Of a DNA stretch of 64,000 nucleotides, positions 45,218-56,768 are shown one piece after another. The notes under the pieces are model-generated. The model had not been told where the DNA came from. It did no database searches and was given only the letters and a program-made list of their open reading frames with translations. Origin of the DNA: Sordaria brevicollis (lineage: Eukaryota > Ascomycota > Sordariomycetes > Sordariales > Sordariaceae); contig JAUTDP010000002.1 in assembly GCA_033439795.1 (NCBI GenBank), positions 3,348,001 to 3,412,000 of the forward strand, read 5' to 3'. Made by a program: the position numbers and the translations under genes. The number at the start of each line of letters is the position of its first letter. Position 1 is the stretch's first letter.

Positions 45218-45836
45218 GATGTGATGTGTCGTCGAGTTTGGTGGGAAAGATGCCGGGTATCAGTGATTGTTGGATGCACAGATAAACTTTGATGAAGTCT
45301 TGTTTTCCTTCAGTGAAAATGGTTGTAAAAGTGAAATGGAAATTTTGGCTCCACCCTACAGCTAGGTTGCAGTAGCCACTAGCTGCAACAGGCTAGGCCA
45401 GTAACACAAAATAACACCGCCTACTTCTTTTGGAGGAAAGGTTCAAGAGGATCCGGGCAGAACTGATCGTTGAAAAGCTCGCCTATTGAGTAATGAAAGA
45501 AACAGATACTTTGAGGGAAGAATGTTAAATCTAGAACTGGTGCCTTACCATTGCAGAAATCTTGCCAAGTTGCGGGTGTCTCTGATGCCAGAGTTGGACG
45601 GCCAGCAGGGTGCCCAGATACTGCCGGCAGAATAATTTTGGCGGTGACAATTTGCAGTGGCCGGGCCCCTGTCACCAAAATCCAATTCGGCGCCCAGCGA
45701 CAGCGACCTGTCACAGAAGTGGGGCTCTTCAATCTTCCCAAACTCCCCAGTCTCTTTCACAAGCTCACCCACTGATCACTCATCCATCTCTTACTCACAC
45801 TTCGCTACTTGATTCTGCTCAGTGAAGATTTCAAAA
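45218..45836. promoter_or_regulatory. Divergent promoter region of MAK5 and TRM7
   Basis: 619 bp between opposed start codons of two RNA-processing genes (ribosome and tRNA). A shared regulatory region is possible, but no specific motif is claimed. Confidence 0.5.
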
Positions 45837-47040
45837 ATGGGAAAATCATCAAAAGATAAGCGTGATGCTTACTACCGCCTGGCTAAGGAGCAAGGATGGC
45901 GTGCCCGAAGTGCCTTCAAGCTTCTTCAACTAGACGAAGGTAAAACTTCCTTACCTGTTATCTGAAGTAGTACATAATGGCTAATAGTTTACGACAGAGT
46001 TCAACCTGTTTGAAGGCGTGACTCGTGTGGTCGATCTTTGTGCTGCTCCCGGTTCTTGGTCCCAAGTGCTATCGAGAGTTCTCATCAAGGGAGAGAAGTT
46101 CGGCCGTTGTGCTTGGCAAGATCGTGAGGCCAAGTTCAGGCAACAGATGCTCAACGTATTCCCCGAGGAGCAAAATGCTGAGGAGGATGTTGAAAAGATG
46201 GAGGTGACTCAGGAAAGCACGCCCGCACCCAGAGAGCAGGTCAAGATCGTATCGATCGATTTGCAGCCCATTAGCCCTCTACCGGGAATTATCACCCTCA
46301 GAGCCGATATCACACATCCTGCGACCGTCCCGCTCCTGTTGAAGGCGTTGGATCCCAACTACGACCCCAGCACCAAGAACCAGCAAGCGTCGCACCCGGT
46401 GGACTTGGTTATCAGTGATGGAGCGCCCGACGTTACAGGTCTGCATGATCTCGACATCTACGTTCAGTCGCAGCTCCTCTTCGCCGCCCTTAACCTCGCC
46501 CTTTGCGTGCTCAAGCCAGGCGGCAAGTTTGTCGCCAAGATTTTCCGAGGCCGCAATGTCGACCTCCTCTACGCCCAGCTGAAGGTCTTCTTCGAGAAGG
46601 TCTACGTTGCCAAGCCCCGCTCTTCGCGCGCCAGCAGTGTCGAGGCCTTCATCGTCTGCATCAACTTTCAGCCTCCCGAGGGTTTCACAGCTAACCTCGA
46701 GGAGCCTCTCGGTGTCGGCAACAAGCTCGCCGAGATGTTGGCCGAGAAGCAGGCCAAGGAGGGATCAACAACACAAAGTACTAGCCAGACTCCTGATAAG
46801 GATGGTATTTACGACGTTGAAGTGGAGGACCTCAGCAACGAACCGCTGAAGGATATCCGATGGGTGGCCCCCTTCGTCGCTTGCGGTGATCTGTCCGCTT
46901 TCGACTCGGACGCCTCGTACAAACTCCCAGAAGACCATGTCTCACTTGACCCAGTCCAGCCGCCCACGGCACCACCTTACAAGCGTGCCATCGAACTGAG
47001 GAGGCAAAACGGCGGAGCGTACAAGAAGACTAAGGCTTGA
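45837..47040 (+). CDS. tRNA (ribose-2'-O)-methyltransferase TRM7 (FtsJ family)
   Basis: Two exons, 45837-45939 and 45998-47040, give 381 aa; donor GTAAAA, acceptor ACGACAG, rebuilding [20 protein letters not shown]. The start [29 protein letters not shown] is the classic FtsJ/Trm7 beginning. The SAM-binding loop is [15 protein letters not shown]. The K-D-K-E catalytic tetrad is visible: Lys in RSAFKLLQ, Asp in [16 protein letters not shown], Lys in [12 protein letters not shown] and Glu in [12 protein letters not shown]7 methylates ribose at positions 32 and 34 of the anticodon loop of selected tRNAs in the cytosol, with partner proteins TRM732 and RTT10. A fungal insert at about residues 87-110 and a soluble C-terminal tail make it slightly longer than the yeast enzyme. 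It converges with the GNAT gene, only 105 bp away. Confidence 0.94.
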
Positions 47041-47145
47041 GAGTTCTTTGCCAATTTTGTTCAAAAAGAGATCCCCAATTACCAGTTCGAATGTTACTGC
47101 TCGTCTCTATGATACCATTACCCATACCCTTCCCATGGCCATAAC

Positions 47146-47754
47146 TCAGTCCAAATCCGTCCTCTTCCTCACAGCCGCCGGCCCAATCTTCTGCATGACC
47201 ATCAACTTCCCTCCATTCTCCCTCGTATCTTTCATCCCCAGCGTCCTCCCATACATCTTCGCGGCGTACGCGTCGCCCGTGAACAACACCACCCTTCTCA
47301 GCTCGGGCCACTGCTCCAGCGCCTCGTTCATACACTCCATCATCCACGCGCCCAGCCCTTTACCTTGGTACTCCGGCAGCACATAAACGTCGGTTAGGTA
47401 GCCAAAGGTTACGTAGTCGGTTATGAGGCGGGCGAAACCGACCATTTCTCCTTGCTCCTTCGTTGAGTTGCCTGTTTCTTGTGTTAGCATGAATGTCTTG
47501 TGTATGGGCCTGATCATGAGAAACTTACCATTTTCGCTTTCAACCTTCTCTCTGACGTATAACCCAAAGTTGAACGAGTGTTCTACCATCCTCTTCAACG
47601 CTTCTTCTGGCATATCTCGTCCCCACCAGACGGTATCGGAGGCCAAAGCTGCGTTGAGGGCGGTGAGGTCAACTAGGCTTGGGTCGGTTGAGTATGTGTA
47701 GATGGTGTTGCCGACCTCACGGGTCCAGGTGCGGATCTGGTCTTGGGGAACCAT
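47146..47754 (-). CDS. GNAT-family N-acetyltransferase
   Basis: Two exons, 47754-47529 and 47471-47146, give 183 aa. The intron is 57 nt with GTAAGT, a perfect GCTAAC branch point and CAG; unspliced the frame stays open but adds 19 residues. The acetyl-CoA binding motif A is VYVLPEYQGKGLGAWMM, with the Q-x-x-G-x-G pyrophosphate loop. It is preceded by MVGFARLITDYVTFGYLTDV (strand 4 region) and followed by RRVVLFTGDAYAAKMYGRTLGM, where Tyr could act as general acid. Fungi have many single-domain enzymes of this type acting on small molecules or amines; the substrate cannot be deduced. It is close to the TRM7 stop, tail to tail. Confidence 0.9.
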   Translation of the reverse strand: MVPQDQIRTWTREVGNTIYTYSTDPSLVDLTALNAALASDTVWWGRDMPEEALKRMVEHSFNFGLYVREKVESENGKFLMIRPIHKTFMLTQETGNSTKEQGEMVGFARLITDYVTFGYLTDVYVLPEYQGKGLGAWMMECMNEALEQWPELRRVVLFTGDAYAAKMYGRTLGMKDTRENGGKLMVMQKIGPAAVRKRTDLD

Positions 47755-49327
47755 TTTTAGATATAGCTGGATAATTTCTCTGTGGTGACTTGTTGGTTTT
47801 ACGACAAAATATGTCAGTGTTGGGCTTGGATGATGTTTGTTCTACAGTAGGATTTATCCTCCCTCAGTTGCCGAGTTCTCCAGCTATTTATCTTCACCAT
47901 CTCTTCAAAGAGTCATCGACTACTTACGAGTGTCTTGTATCGAGCCTGCGACGCCCTTGTCGTTATCACTCTGCATACATAGTACTAATCTCCAAGTAGG
48001 GCATTATTGATGCAAATGACTCACTAGAACGACGCCGAAAAAAGGCCTGAGCTTTCGGCTAGTGGACCTGGAACACTCGGGCCGAACTTTCTACATGAAC
48101 CCGAATGCATCATGACCATTAACCCCTGCTGCTGACTCTCCTTGATATCAACAACGACCTTGCCATGGGCAGAAGTTTTTATGTATGATGCTATACTGTT
48201 GATCCATTCTCCCTGCTCAATCCTCTATCACGAGTGTGAACCCCTCTTAACCGGGAAGATCACCGAGAACGTTCACGATTGCCTTTCCCACTTTTTCCTT
48301 ATATATCCTCTTGAATAAATAGTGTCCCCTTGAAGATCTGGCGTAGATCGTCCCGCTATGCACTTGGTGGCCGGCTGTGTGGAATTGAATATTCGAGCTG
48401 GCTGACCAAATACACAAAGCCCAACGTCACCTTACCCTAAACATCACTCACCATACCAGTCGACGGATATCTCAACAAATAGTTCCTTTCTCTCGGCGGG
48501 GCGAGACGACCAAAGAAATACCCGTGGAGGTGACGAAGAGAATGATAGAGAGAACGAGGACAAGGACAAGGATGGGGACGGGCAGCAGAACGCCGTCTTG
48601 AACTGACTTTTTACTCATATCTCTCCTCATCTTTCCGTCTTTACCCCTTGGACGGACCTCTTCATCACCATTTCGTCCTAACTCTCATCCCGCTCGAAAA
48701 AGAGAGAAGTATCTCTGCTAAAAATTGGCCGAGTATGAGCCAGAGAGTAACTACTCCAGAGACCCTTGGAATCTTCTTATCGTTTTGAGTCCGGTAGACG
48801 TGGACACGTTTTGCCTCACGATCAGCATGGATGAAATCCGAGGGAGAAAATACAAAGTCTTGACCGAATTTGGTGTGTCATCTCCCAGGAATTCACGGGA
48901 AGGGTTGTACAAGATCTCTGCGAGGGTGAAACATCACAACCGGGAAGGTACATGACAGCGAGTCGCACCTTCCGCCGAAAAACACTGCAGGGTCTCGTAA
49001 TTGACCCGCTCAAAATAGTTTCCATGGATCAGATTCTACCAGTCACCAATCCTCCGGACACCGACCGCATCACCCACTCCAACCAGTCCTTTGGCTCTCT
49101 CCTCCAACCTACTGCCATGATCGCGCCGCAAGCATCCTTATTTCCTCTAAGAATGTCGAGCTCGTGATATCACGACTACCTACCGTCGAAACTCGACACT
49201 CATCGCCAGAAGCCCACGGGCTTGTCGCGATCCCCTGGACCCTATCCCCTTACAAACCACCAATCTCGAACCTTTGAAGCCCGCCTTCTAGCCGCAATTC
49301 AGAGCAGGCGCTCACACTCTCTCGACA
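47755..49327. other. Intergenic region, about 1.6 kb
   Basis: Between GNAT (minus) and GT15 (plus), so it holds two promoters. Several short ATG-started frames lie in the last 600 bp before 49328 (for example one ending at 49167) and could be upstream ORFs of the GT15 message. No other gene is supported. Confidence 0.45.
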
Positions 49328-50793
49328 ATGCTCCTCCTACGCCCCTCCCGACGACTATATCCCTCAAACCTACCACGCATCCCTTTCAGCCGTCACACAC
49401 GACTCGCTCTGCTCTTCCTTCTAACAGCCGCGATCCTCGAGGTCATCCTCCACGTCCGCAGCTGGACCGTCCAGCAACCCTCCGACCACGAGCTCGACAC
49501 ACCCTTCTACACATCCTGTCAAGAACCCGCCACTACCTCCCATCAACCGCGCGAGAAAGCGGCGCTGGTGATGCTAGTTCGCAACAGCGAGCTTTTGAAG
49601 GCTCTCAAGACGGTACAGAGCATAGAAAAACACTTCAACCAGTGGTTCCACTACCCTGTCGTTTTTCTGAATGATGAACCCTTCAGCCAGGAGTTCGTCA
49701 GCGTGATGAACGCGAGTGTGAGCGGAGAAGCGAGGTTCGAGCACCTTGTTTCAAGAAAGGAGTGGGGGTATCCTGAGTGGATGGACGTATCTGATGTAAA
49801 AGATGCGAAGGAGGCGATTAAGCAACAAGGGGAGGATGGGATACTGTATGCGGGTATGGAGACGTATCATCATATGTGTCGGTTTTACTCTGGGTTGGTC
49901 TTCCACCTTCTTTTTACCCCGTTGACCATAATTTACTGATTGTTTGTTGGGTACCCGCAGCAAATTCTACACCCTCCCAGCCCTACGCGACTACAAATGG
50001 TACTGGCGCATCGAGCCCGACGTCGACTTCTACTGCTCCATCACCTACGACCCATTTGTCGAGATGGCCAAGCACGACAAAGTATATGGCTTCACGATTG
50101 CGCTATCTGAAGAACCGAGGACGTGCCCAAGCTTATTCCGTAAAGTGGCAGACTACAAGGAACAGCATAATATACCCACAACCGAGCTGTGGAAGGCCAC
50201 TGTATCCCCCTCGTGGGTGCCGTGGCCACTCCGGTCTTTCGTTATGCCATGGTTTTTTCCGTCACATTGCGACCGCTCTGGTGACGGATGGAGCTTGTGC
50301 CATTACTGGTCCAACTTTGAGATTGCCAACCTGGATTTCTTTCGCGGGAGGGAGTATCAACGGTTGTTTGAGTACTTGGACAAGACTGGGGGATTTTATT
50401 ACGAGAGGGTATGTACAGTTCCTTTGCCTCAACCATCTCCCAGCTCTCGAAGTACTGACATATCATACACAGTGGGGTGACGCAGCCATCCATTCTCTCG
50501 CCGTACAAATGCTTCTCCCTTCGCACAAAGTCCACCACTTCGAGGACTTTGGGTACCGTCACGATTGGTTCTACCAATGTCCGGCTAACACACCAAACGG
50601 TCAACTGCTAGAGTCAGAGTCGCTCCCGGTTGGTTCATACTACCCGGAACGTGAAGGCGGCATTGGGTGCCGGTGTGAGTGTGATGGAAGCAGGACTCGG
50701 AATTATCCAGCGTATTGCACGAACAAGCTCAAGCAGCCTAATACTGCTAGGCGTATAGGTACGTTGGAGCTTATTCGCAGCTGGTTCCCATAA
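49328..50793 (+). CDS. GT15 alpha-1,2-mannosyltransferase (KRE2/MNT1/KTR family)
   Basis: Three exons, 49328-49893, 49961-50408 and 50473-50793, give 444 aa. Donors are GTTGGT and GTATGT; acceptors are CCGCAG and ACACAG. The N-terminus is that of a type II Golgi protein: a short basic tail, then LALLFLLTAAILEVILHV as signal anchor. The catalytic domain has ALVMLVRNSELLKALKTVQSIE, FLNDEPFSQEF, WRIEPDVDFYCSITYDPF (metal-binding E-P-x-V-x-F region), LCHYWSNFEIANLDFFR, a nucleophile-region GGFYYERWGDAAIHSLA, and HHFEDFGYRHDWFYQCP. The family adds alpha-1,2-mannose to N- and O-linked glycans of secreted and cell-wall proteins, using GDP-mannose and Mn2+. All signature blocks are intact. It converges with another type II glycosyltransferase gene. 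Confidence 0.95.
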
Positions 50794-51143
50794 TTTTGTA
50801 ACCCTGATACTGGATGATGGGAGGCTTGAAGTGGTTTGGCATTGGACCGGTGTTTGGAAGTGCAGTGGAAGGCATTAGGTTATGGCGGTCATCACTCGCT
50901 CCTGTAAAGAGCGCCAAGTCGTAAGGTGAATAAATAACAAACAATATTATACAGAATCGCTATTGCCTATGACCCCAGGGCATTGCTGTGCTAAAGTTTC
51001 CCATGCCGCTCATGCTTAAAAACCCCTAACGCCAGCTGTCAATGTGAATATCACCATAACCTCTAAACCGATCTCTCTATAACACCGTCACATGTTTATA
51101 CAATACCTTCTCTTGTTAATCAGTATCCTTCCTCCACAGCCAC
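50794..51143. other. Convergent spacer between the two glycosyltransferase genes
   Basis: 350 bp holding both 3' UTRs. Nothing else is seen. Confidence 0.6.
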
Positions 51144-52343
51144 TCACAAATCATCCTCCACAAACCTCCTAACCAACAAATTAAACGGCGTATCCTTGGT
51201 CCTGATCACCTCCGGCGTCAAGTATTTCAAATACCTATCCCACGCCATCTGACTCCACGCATGATACGCCATCTGTGCCTTGAACAATCCTCCTCCATAT
51301 TTCTCAATGTTCCCCTCCAAATAAATCCTCTCCCTCTCCGTTTTCACCTCCGTATGCATCCACTCGACATGTCTCCAAGTCCAAGTCGGCCAGAAAAACG
51401 CATGAGGCGGTAAAGCGCAGACATCTCGCTCTTTATCCCTGAACTCTCTCTCCTCAGCCAGTATCTTGGGTAGTCTCACGCTTCGGTAATTCCACGCCTC
51501 CTTCTCCAGGTCCACGTCCTTGTAGCTGTCTAGCCATCTCTTGATAAATCCCGCGCCGGGGCGACGGGTGACAATCACGGCGTTGCATAGTCCCCACCGG
51601 TTTCCGCCCTCGTAGCCTAGGACGACGTCTTTGCCGTCTAGCGGAGGATGGAGTAAGATATCGGAAAAGTTACGGACGGCGAAGACATCTGTGTCGAGGT
51701 AGATGCCGCCTTCATCGTAGAGGATTTGGAGACGCAAAGTGTCGGACATGTGGGCGTATTGGCTTTTGGTGGTTTTCTTTTTGTTCTTCTTGTTCGTGTC
51801 CTTGCCGGCGTCAGATGGAGGTGGAGGTGGGTGGTGAACCAGCTCGAACTGCGTCGGCCATGTCTCCTTCAGTCTGCGGATCCAAGGGTTCGATAACGGA
51901 TCGGCATTGGGGTCCAGGGAGGGGGGTGAAGACAGATAAGTGTAGTGCAGCTTTAGGACCGTGGGTTGCAAGGAAATGAAGGCGGCGCGCAAGGCCAGGT
52001 AGGACAGGAAGTCGAAGTGTCCTGCCGAGGGGTCGGAGTGCGGATTGGAGAGGCCGTAGATGAAGTGGACTATGTTGGGGCCGGGGATTAGCTCCGGGTC
52101 CTTTGTCAATAGACGCTCGTGGAATGAAGGTGATCCGAGGCTACGGGGGCCGAAGTGACCGAGGAGACAGACGATCTCTTCGCTGGTGGTTGTGAAGGGC
52201 TGTTCGATGGCGCGTTGACCGGAGAAAGGGTTGGTTTGCCGAATGTAATCGCTGCAGTAGTAGAGATGGGGGAAGGAGATGTAGATGAGGACGAAGATAG
52301 TAACGAAGGGTAGTAGACGGCGGGCATGCCTTCGTGAAACCAT
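51144..52343 (-). CDS. GT32-like glycosyltransferase with DXD motif
   Basis: Single-exon frame of 399 aa from the ATG at 52343 (MVSRRHARRLLP); upstream the frame continues only from a non-ATG start. A basic tail and LLPFVTIFVLIYISFPHLYY form a type II signal anchor. The catalytic domain has NIVHFIYG, then YAHMSDTLRLQILYDEGGIYLDTDVF, the hallmark of the sugar-binding region with its D-T-D triplet, then GLCNAVIVTRRPGAGFIKRWL. This layout defines the DXD-containing Gly_transf_sug group (GT32 and relatives), which includes fungal alpha-1,6-mannosyltransferases and inositol-phosphoceramide mannosyltransferases. The acceptor cannot be told. A Lys-rich, Pro-rich insert (PPPPPSDAGKDTNKKNKKK) lies at about residues 180-200. 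The protein probably acts in the Golgi lumen. Confidence 0.88.
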   Translation of the reverse strand: MVSRRHARRLLPFVTIFVLIYISFPHLYYCSDYIRQTNPFSGQRAIEQPFTTTSEEIVCLLGHFGPRSLGSPSFHERLLTKDPELIPGPNIVHFIYGLSNPHSDPSAGHFDFLSYLALRAAFISLQPTVLKLHYTYLSSPPSLDPNADPLSNPWIRRLKETWPTQFELVHHPPPPPSDAGKDTNKKNKKKTTKSQYAHMSDTLRLQILYDEGGIYLDTDVFAVRNFSDILLHPPLDGKDVVLGYEGGNRWGLCNAVIVTRRPGAGFIKRWLDSYKDVDLEKEAWNYRSVRLPKILAEEREFRDKERDVCALPPHAFFWPTWTWRHVEWMHTEVKTERERIYLEGNIEKYGGGLFKAQMAYHAWSQMAWDRYLKYLTPEVIRTKDTPFNLLVRRFVEDDL

Positions 52344-55035
52344 AATCTCTGATGGGCTAACCAAAGAAGCTCGCGGGGAGCTTGGGTTAACGGACTGGTG
52401 ATGTAGGATGATGGATGGAAAATCAGTGGAAACCAAAACAAGTGTCGAATGTGATGAAAAATGCAGTTTCTGAAAATTTCAATACCGGGATTTTGTATTC
52501 CACTATGTCCCGTTAAGATGGCGAGCACCTTCCAGTGTAAAGTGAATGACATGACTTCCACTTCCGAGTTCTTCGAAAGGGACGGGAGTGATGAGACGGA
52601 TACAGGAATCCGCCTATCCCACTGGCGCAACCTGAACTGGACTCGAACAGTTCGCATTTCGTTCCTTACGAATTTTTCCATATTATCCTTGATCATAGAG
52701 AGAGCCTAAAGAATTATGGTCCTTGGCCTTTGCGAGTGTCAGTTACACCTGCCTCAGTTTAGTTGAGGGTGCCGTGGTGAGTTGAGGAGCAGGGGCAGGA
52801 AGGACTCAACGAGTTGCCGTGCGTAAATCGCGGCTTCCCACACAGCGTGAAACCTGCCTTAACCATGGTCGGGTTCGAGACACACCCATCGATGACTTCC
52901 TTCTTCTATTTCCAATTTTTCGTATAAGAATGTCCCAGACGAGAATCCCGGAAGATCACATCGATATCTGACAACCGAGTGTGGTGTCGCTTGGGAATAC
53001 GTTCAACTTCTCTTTGTTTACTTACAGGGGCGTCCCACTATAACGTTCCTGCTGCGCTATTGGACCCTGCAGCTGCTGCCCCTGAACGGCGGAGCCAGTC
53101 CACTATATCCGCTGTGGGTGATTTACACCGTCCCGGTACTTGGACCATCATGCCTGTCGGTGATCGTGGCCACTGCATCGGTTCTGCGTTCTTTGTCTGG
53201 TGAATGTGTCAACCGTCGACTTTGTGATTATCACTGGGCTGGCTATAGTAACTTGATAATGAGTACGTATTGCAATTTCTTGGTGTGAGCGAGTATCATC
53301 AAATGTATTAACTCGAGCTTTAGTCTTTGTTTCGTGCTCATTCACCGCAGTTACCTCACACCATAGAATGTCTGAATAGCTTCATATTCTCACCTACAAT
53401 TGGGACTCGTCCACTGATGCCAGGGGCCCTGCACGTGGGGTTCACCGACCGACGGCCCCTAGAAAAGACGTTTGTGGGTCCCGTTCCTTACCGTTCGGTC
53501 TCGACTCTCCCGCCTGGCGTCACCGCACACCCGCTATCCGTCAGCTTGGGAACAGGGCGTTCGGGCCGACAGGGCTTTCCCTTGCAGTCAAAGATCAGGG
53601 CAGATGGCGCTTTGGAATCGGCATGTCAAACAACGATGTCTTCTTTCATCAGGGTTTCGCTGGGTTTAAATCTTCGGTCCTCGGGTGAGATCTCATCAAT
53701 ATGCCGTTTTCTGTGTAGGGCTTTCTCATCGTTCGGAGGTGTATTGTGTACTCTTCCAACATAGGACCGCCGGTCTTCGGAAGCTCAGGTTGCCCTGGCT
53801 ACGTAAGCGTCATGCTCAGAAGCCCCGGATTCTACATTCCGTACGGCGCGGCCTTGGGCTGACAACGTGGCAGCCGCCTACGGTTGTTCAAGCTCTCTCT
53901 TGTTCTCAGGCCAATATGTGTGTACATAACAGAACCCTGATGACCATGAGCGAGAACCTCAAAAGGCACAGCTTCTTGGCTAATGCTTCTATCGAGGGGT
54001 AACAGCACATTGTTGTTTCACCACCCGGTTTTTTCTGCAACTTTCCCGTTGCCGGTCAGGGAGCCGGTCTGGTTGAACAAGGCGGTAATGCTTCCTCCTC
54101 TCTTTTCTCACATCATGTGGTGAGGTCGCTTTTTTAATCACCACCGGAACCATTGGAACCATACCATCCACTTAGAGCCTAGGCCCACTGCCTTGGTCTA
54201 CCGCCGCCAGCGTCCCGCGGCTGGGCTACTTTGGTGTGAGACGCCATTCCTGTTCCCTGTGAGGGAGAGCTATTAGCGTTACGGATTACCCTTATCAGCG
54301 GCTAAAAAACAAGCCCCAGCTCTCCTTTCCTCATTTCAGCAGCAACGGCTCAGCAGCCCGCATCCGCCAGCCAGCTCGAGGTCCGGTTCGTTGGGGATTT
54401 TCCTGGCTTCTGGCTCCTGGCCGTCCGTTGCAACGAGGAGACCTGAAAGGAGACTTGTGAGGTCCACGAGTGTCGTAGCCCTGCTTGATTAGAAGTAGGT
54501 GGGTGTTTATTGCAAGTCCAATAGTCCTGCCCGGTGCTCGAGCCCCCAACCTCGTGTGTTTTGTGTTTTGGTGTGTGGTGGTGGTGCCCGCCGCCCGACC
54601 TAACCTGCCTGCCTACCGTACCATTGTTGTTTTTCGTTTGCGACCCGCGACGACATACGACACCTCTTCTCTTTCTTTCTCTCTCTCTTCCTTCTTTCCC
54701 AACTCTCTTCTTAACCATCTGGCCTTTTTGTGAGAACAGCTTTTGTCTATTGTACCATCGCGAAAAGCATTTTGCTGCATTTTTGCTGCTGTTGTATCAT
54801 TGTACTTGTGAGTCGAACCCAACCGAGCTTGCGATATCTGGCGCATCGCAGATCTGTCGCTTGCGCAAGTTTGCGCGGGGAACTTGGTTCCGCGAAACAG
54901 CGTGAATCACCCGCAACCACCGTGCACTTGCACCCGGCGCTTGCTCTGTCGTTGTAGTCGCGGCTTTCCTGCCTGGAATAGTATGCTCATACGTTTTGGT
55001 GTTCAGTTTCCAGATATAAATATAATCACGACAAC
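52344..55035. other. Long divergent intergenic region, about 2.7 kb
   Basis: Between the GT32-like gene (minus) and the Lys/Ala-rich gene (plus). The longest frame (53,327-53,764, 145 codons) shows no domain and a composition like its surroundings. A pyrimidine-rich stretch at about 54,662-54,702 and TG-rich DNA at 54,555-54,590 are typical of a fungal promoter and leader for the gene starting at 55036. No gene is supported. Confidence 0.5.
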
Positions 55036-55587
55036 ATGCCTCGCGAAGGAACTCGGTCGCAAACCGGCAACTCCAAGCCGCGCGTCTTCCCCGTCGTCGA
55101 CACCGCGCCGGCAGTCAAGAGGACCACTAAGCCCAAGCCCGCGGCTGCTGAGGAGCCCAAGGCTGCGCCCGCGAAGGGCGCCAAGCCCACGGGCGTGACG
55201 AAGAAGCCCGCCGCGAAGAAGGAGAGCACTGTTGCAAAGAAGGCAAGCTATTCTCTTTGCAGAATTCATGGTGGCCACGTCCGGCCCTCTTAGGGCTGCG
55301 TACATGATTACTGTTTCTCTATGGCAGCCCGATGCTAACCCAAGCTACAGGTCAAGGCCGTGGCGGACAAGGTCGAGAAGAAGGCTGGAAAGACTGCCGA
55401 CAAGGCGGAAAAGAAGGCCGAGAAGGCGGCCGTGGAGCCAAAGGTACCGTACCACCTCATCCTGAGACCAACACCTCGTTCACGTTGGCTAACCGAGTTG
55501 CATTGAAAGGAGGCCAAGCCCAAGGCTGCGCCCAAGAAGAAGGCTGCCGGTGCTCCCGCTGCCGCTCCTGCCGTTGCCGCCGAGTAA
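55036..55587 (+). CDS. Small Lys/Ala/Pro-rich basic protein (histone H1 tail-like), function unknown
   Basis: Three exons, 55036-55242, 55351-55443 and 55510-55587, give 125 aa. Intron 1 has a non-canonical GC donor (AAG, then GCAAGC), a GCTAAC branch and TACAG acceptor; intron 2 has GTACCG, GCTAAC and GAAAG. The protein starts MPREGTRSQTGNSKPRVFP, with a short conserved-looking PVVDTAPAVKRTTK, followed by Lys/Ala/Pro repeats (KPAAAEEPKAAPAKG, VEKKAGKTADKAEKK, AKPKAAPKKKAAGAPAAAP). It resembles histone H1 tails but lacks the H1 globular domain, so it is not H1. DNA or RNA binding or a nuclear role is plausible from charge alone. The splicing model restores an uninterrupted basic frame, which supports it. 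Confidence 0.78.
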
Positions 55588-56768
55588 ACCCGCTTACCGC
55601 CCGAATTGTCCTCGTCTTTTCTTCACAAAGAGACAGAAAGCGGGAGGGGCTGGGCCCATGTCTGTCGTCACTTGTCATGTATTTCTTTGGTTGGATATTT
55701 CTGCCGGTTGATATTTGGAGTTTGTGAATCGTGCAATCCGGATATTGGGTTATTCCATCTTGCTTTTTTTTTTGTTTTGGTCTCTGTTGGTGCCTCCTGT
55801 GTGTATGAAAGCGCAAACACCGAGCGTGCTATTCAACTTTTGGGTTTCCGGCCATAGCTGGTTTGAGCGACCAAGGACCGTGGAACAGTCTTGCTCGGAG
55901 CCTAGATGTGATCATAAGGGCACCTCGGGTTTGCCATCTTGTTCCTGGTAGCTGGTTACAGTCTAAGATCGACGTCGTGAAACGGGAAAGTGTGCTGTGT
56001 ACACATGATCCATGCCTTTGAAGCGGAGTGAGGGTGGTGGTTTGGACGGATTCGGGGTGTTGGTGAGTTGAACCGTAAATTATAGCTGATTATTCTGATA
56101 TGAGCGAAGACCAAAGATGAGTTCCAATAGGTGAGACGAAAGACAACCAGAGCCGTTGAGAGCTTGCGATGGTTTAGTCCAAGTTGGAACGAATGAGGAA
56201 ATTCCAAAGAAGTTCTGACAGAAGGTTGATGGAAGGAAAGAAAGCTCACGGGAGAGGGCCAACAGCTGCAGCATTTCGTCCACGGCAGGCAAGTCCGTTA
56301 ACACGCTGTTGCCGGGGGCAATATCTTCAAAATACGCCTGGGTTCCTGGCTGATTGCACGCTTGCCGGGCCTGCCAAGACTTGGACATCTCACATTCAGA
56401 GCCAGCCGGGATCAATCCAGGAAGAGGAAGCTCCCATGGAAGACGAGGGCTCTCTTGCCGGCGTCAAAACAACAGCGTCACAACAGTGACTCTGTGCCCT
56501 ATCGCGCCTACCAATTGGCTGTTTCCAGACCCTAGAACAACGTAACAACACCCCCGGACGGAGAGCCTGCCGACTCTGACGCGGCGCATCCATCGTTCGT
56601 CGCGCATCCCAATCCCAGTCCCAGTCCCTCCATTCCATTTCCCCTACACACCACACATCTCCAAAAAGTTGGCCGGCCGTTGTTGTCTTTGCCCGGACAA
56701 CTTGCAACGACTGACGGCGTCACACCCGACATGAATATACCGTATCGATCGTCCGACCCAGTTCCAAG
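55588..56768. other. Intergenic region, about 1.2 kb
   Basis: Holds the 3' UTR of the Lys/Ala-rich gene (with a T11 run near 55,765) and the promoter and leader of HIR1. No gene is supported. Confidence 0.5.
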
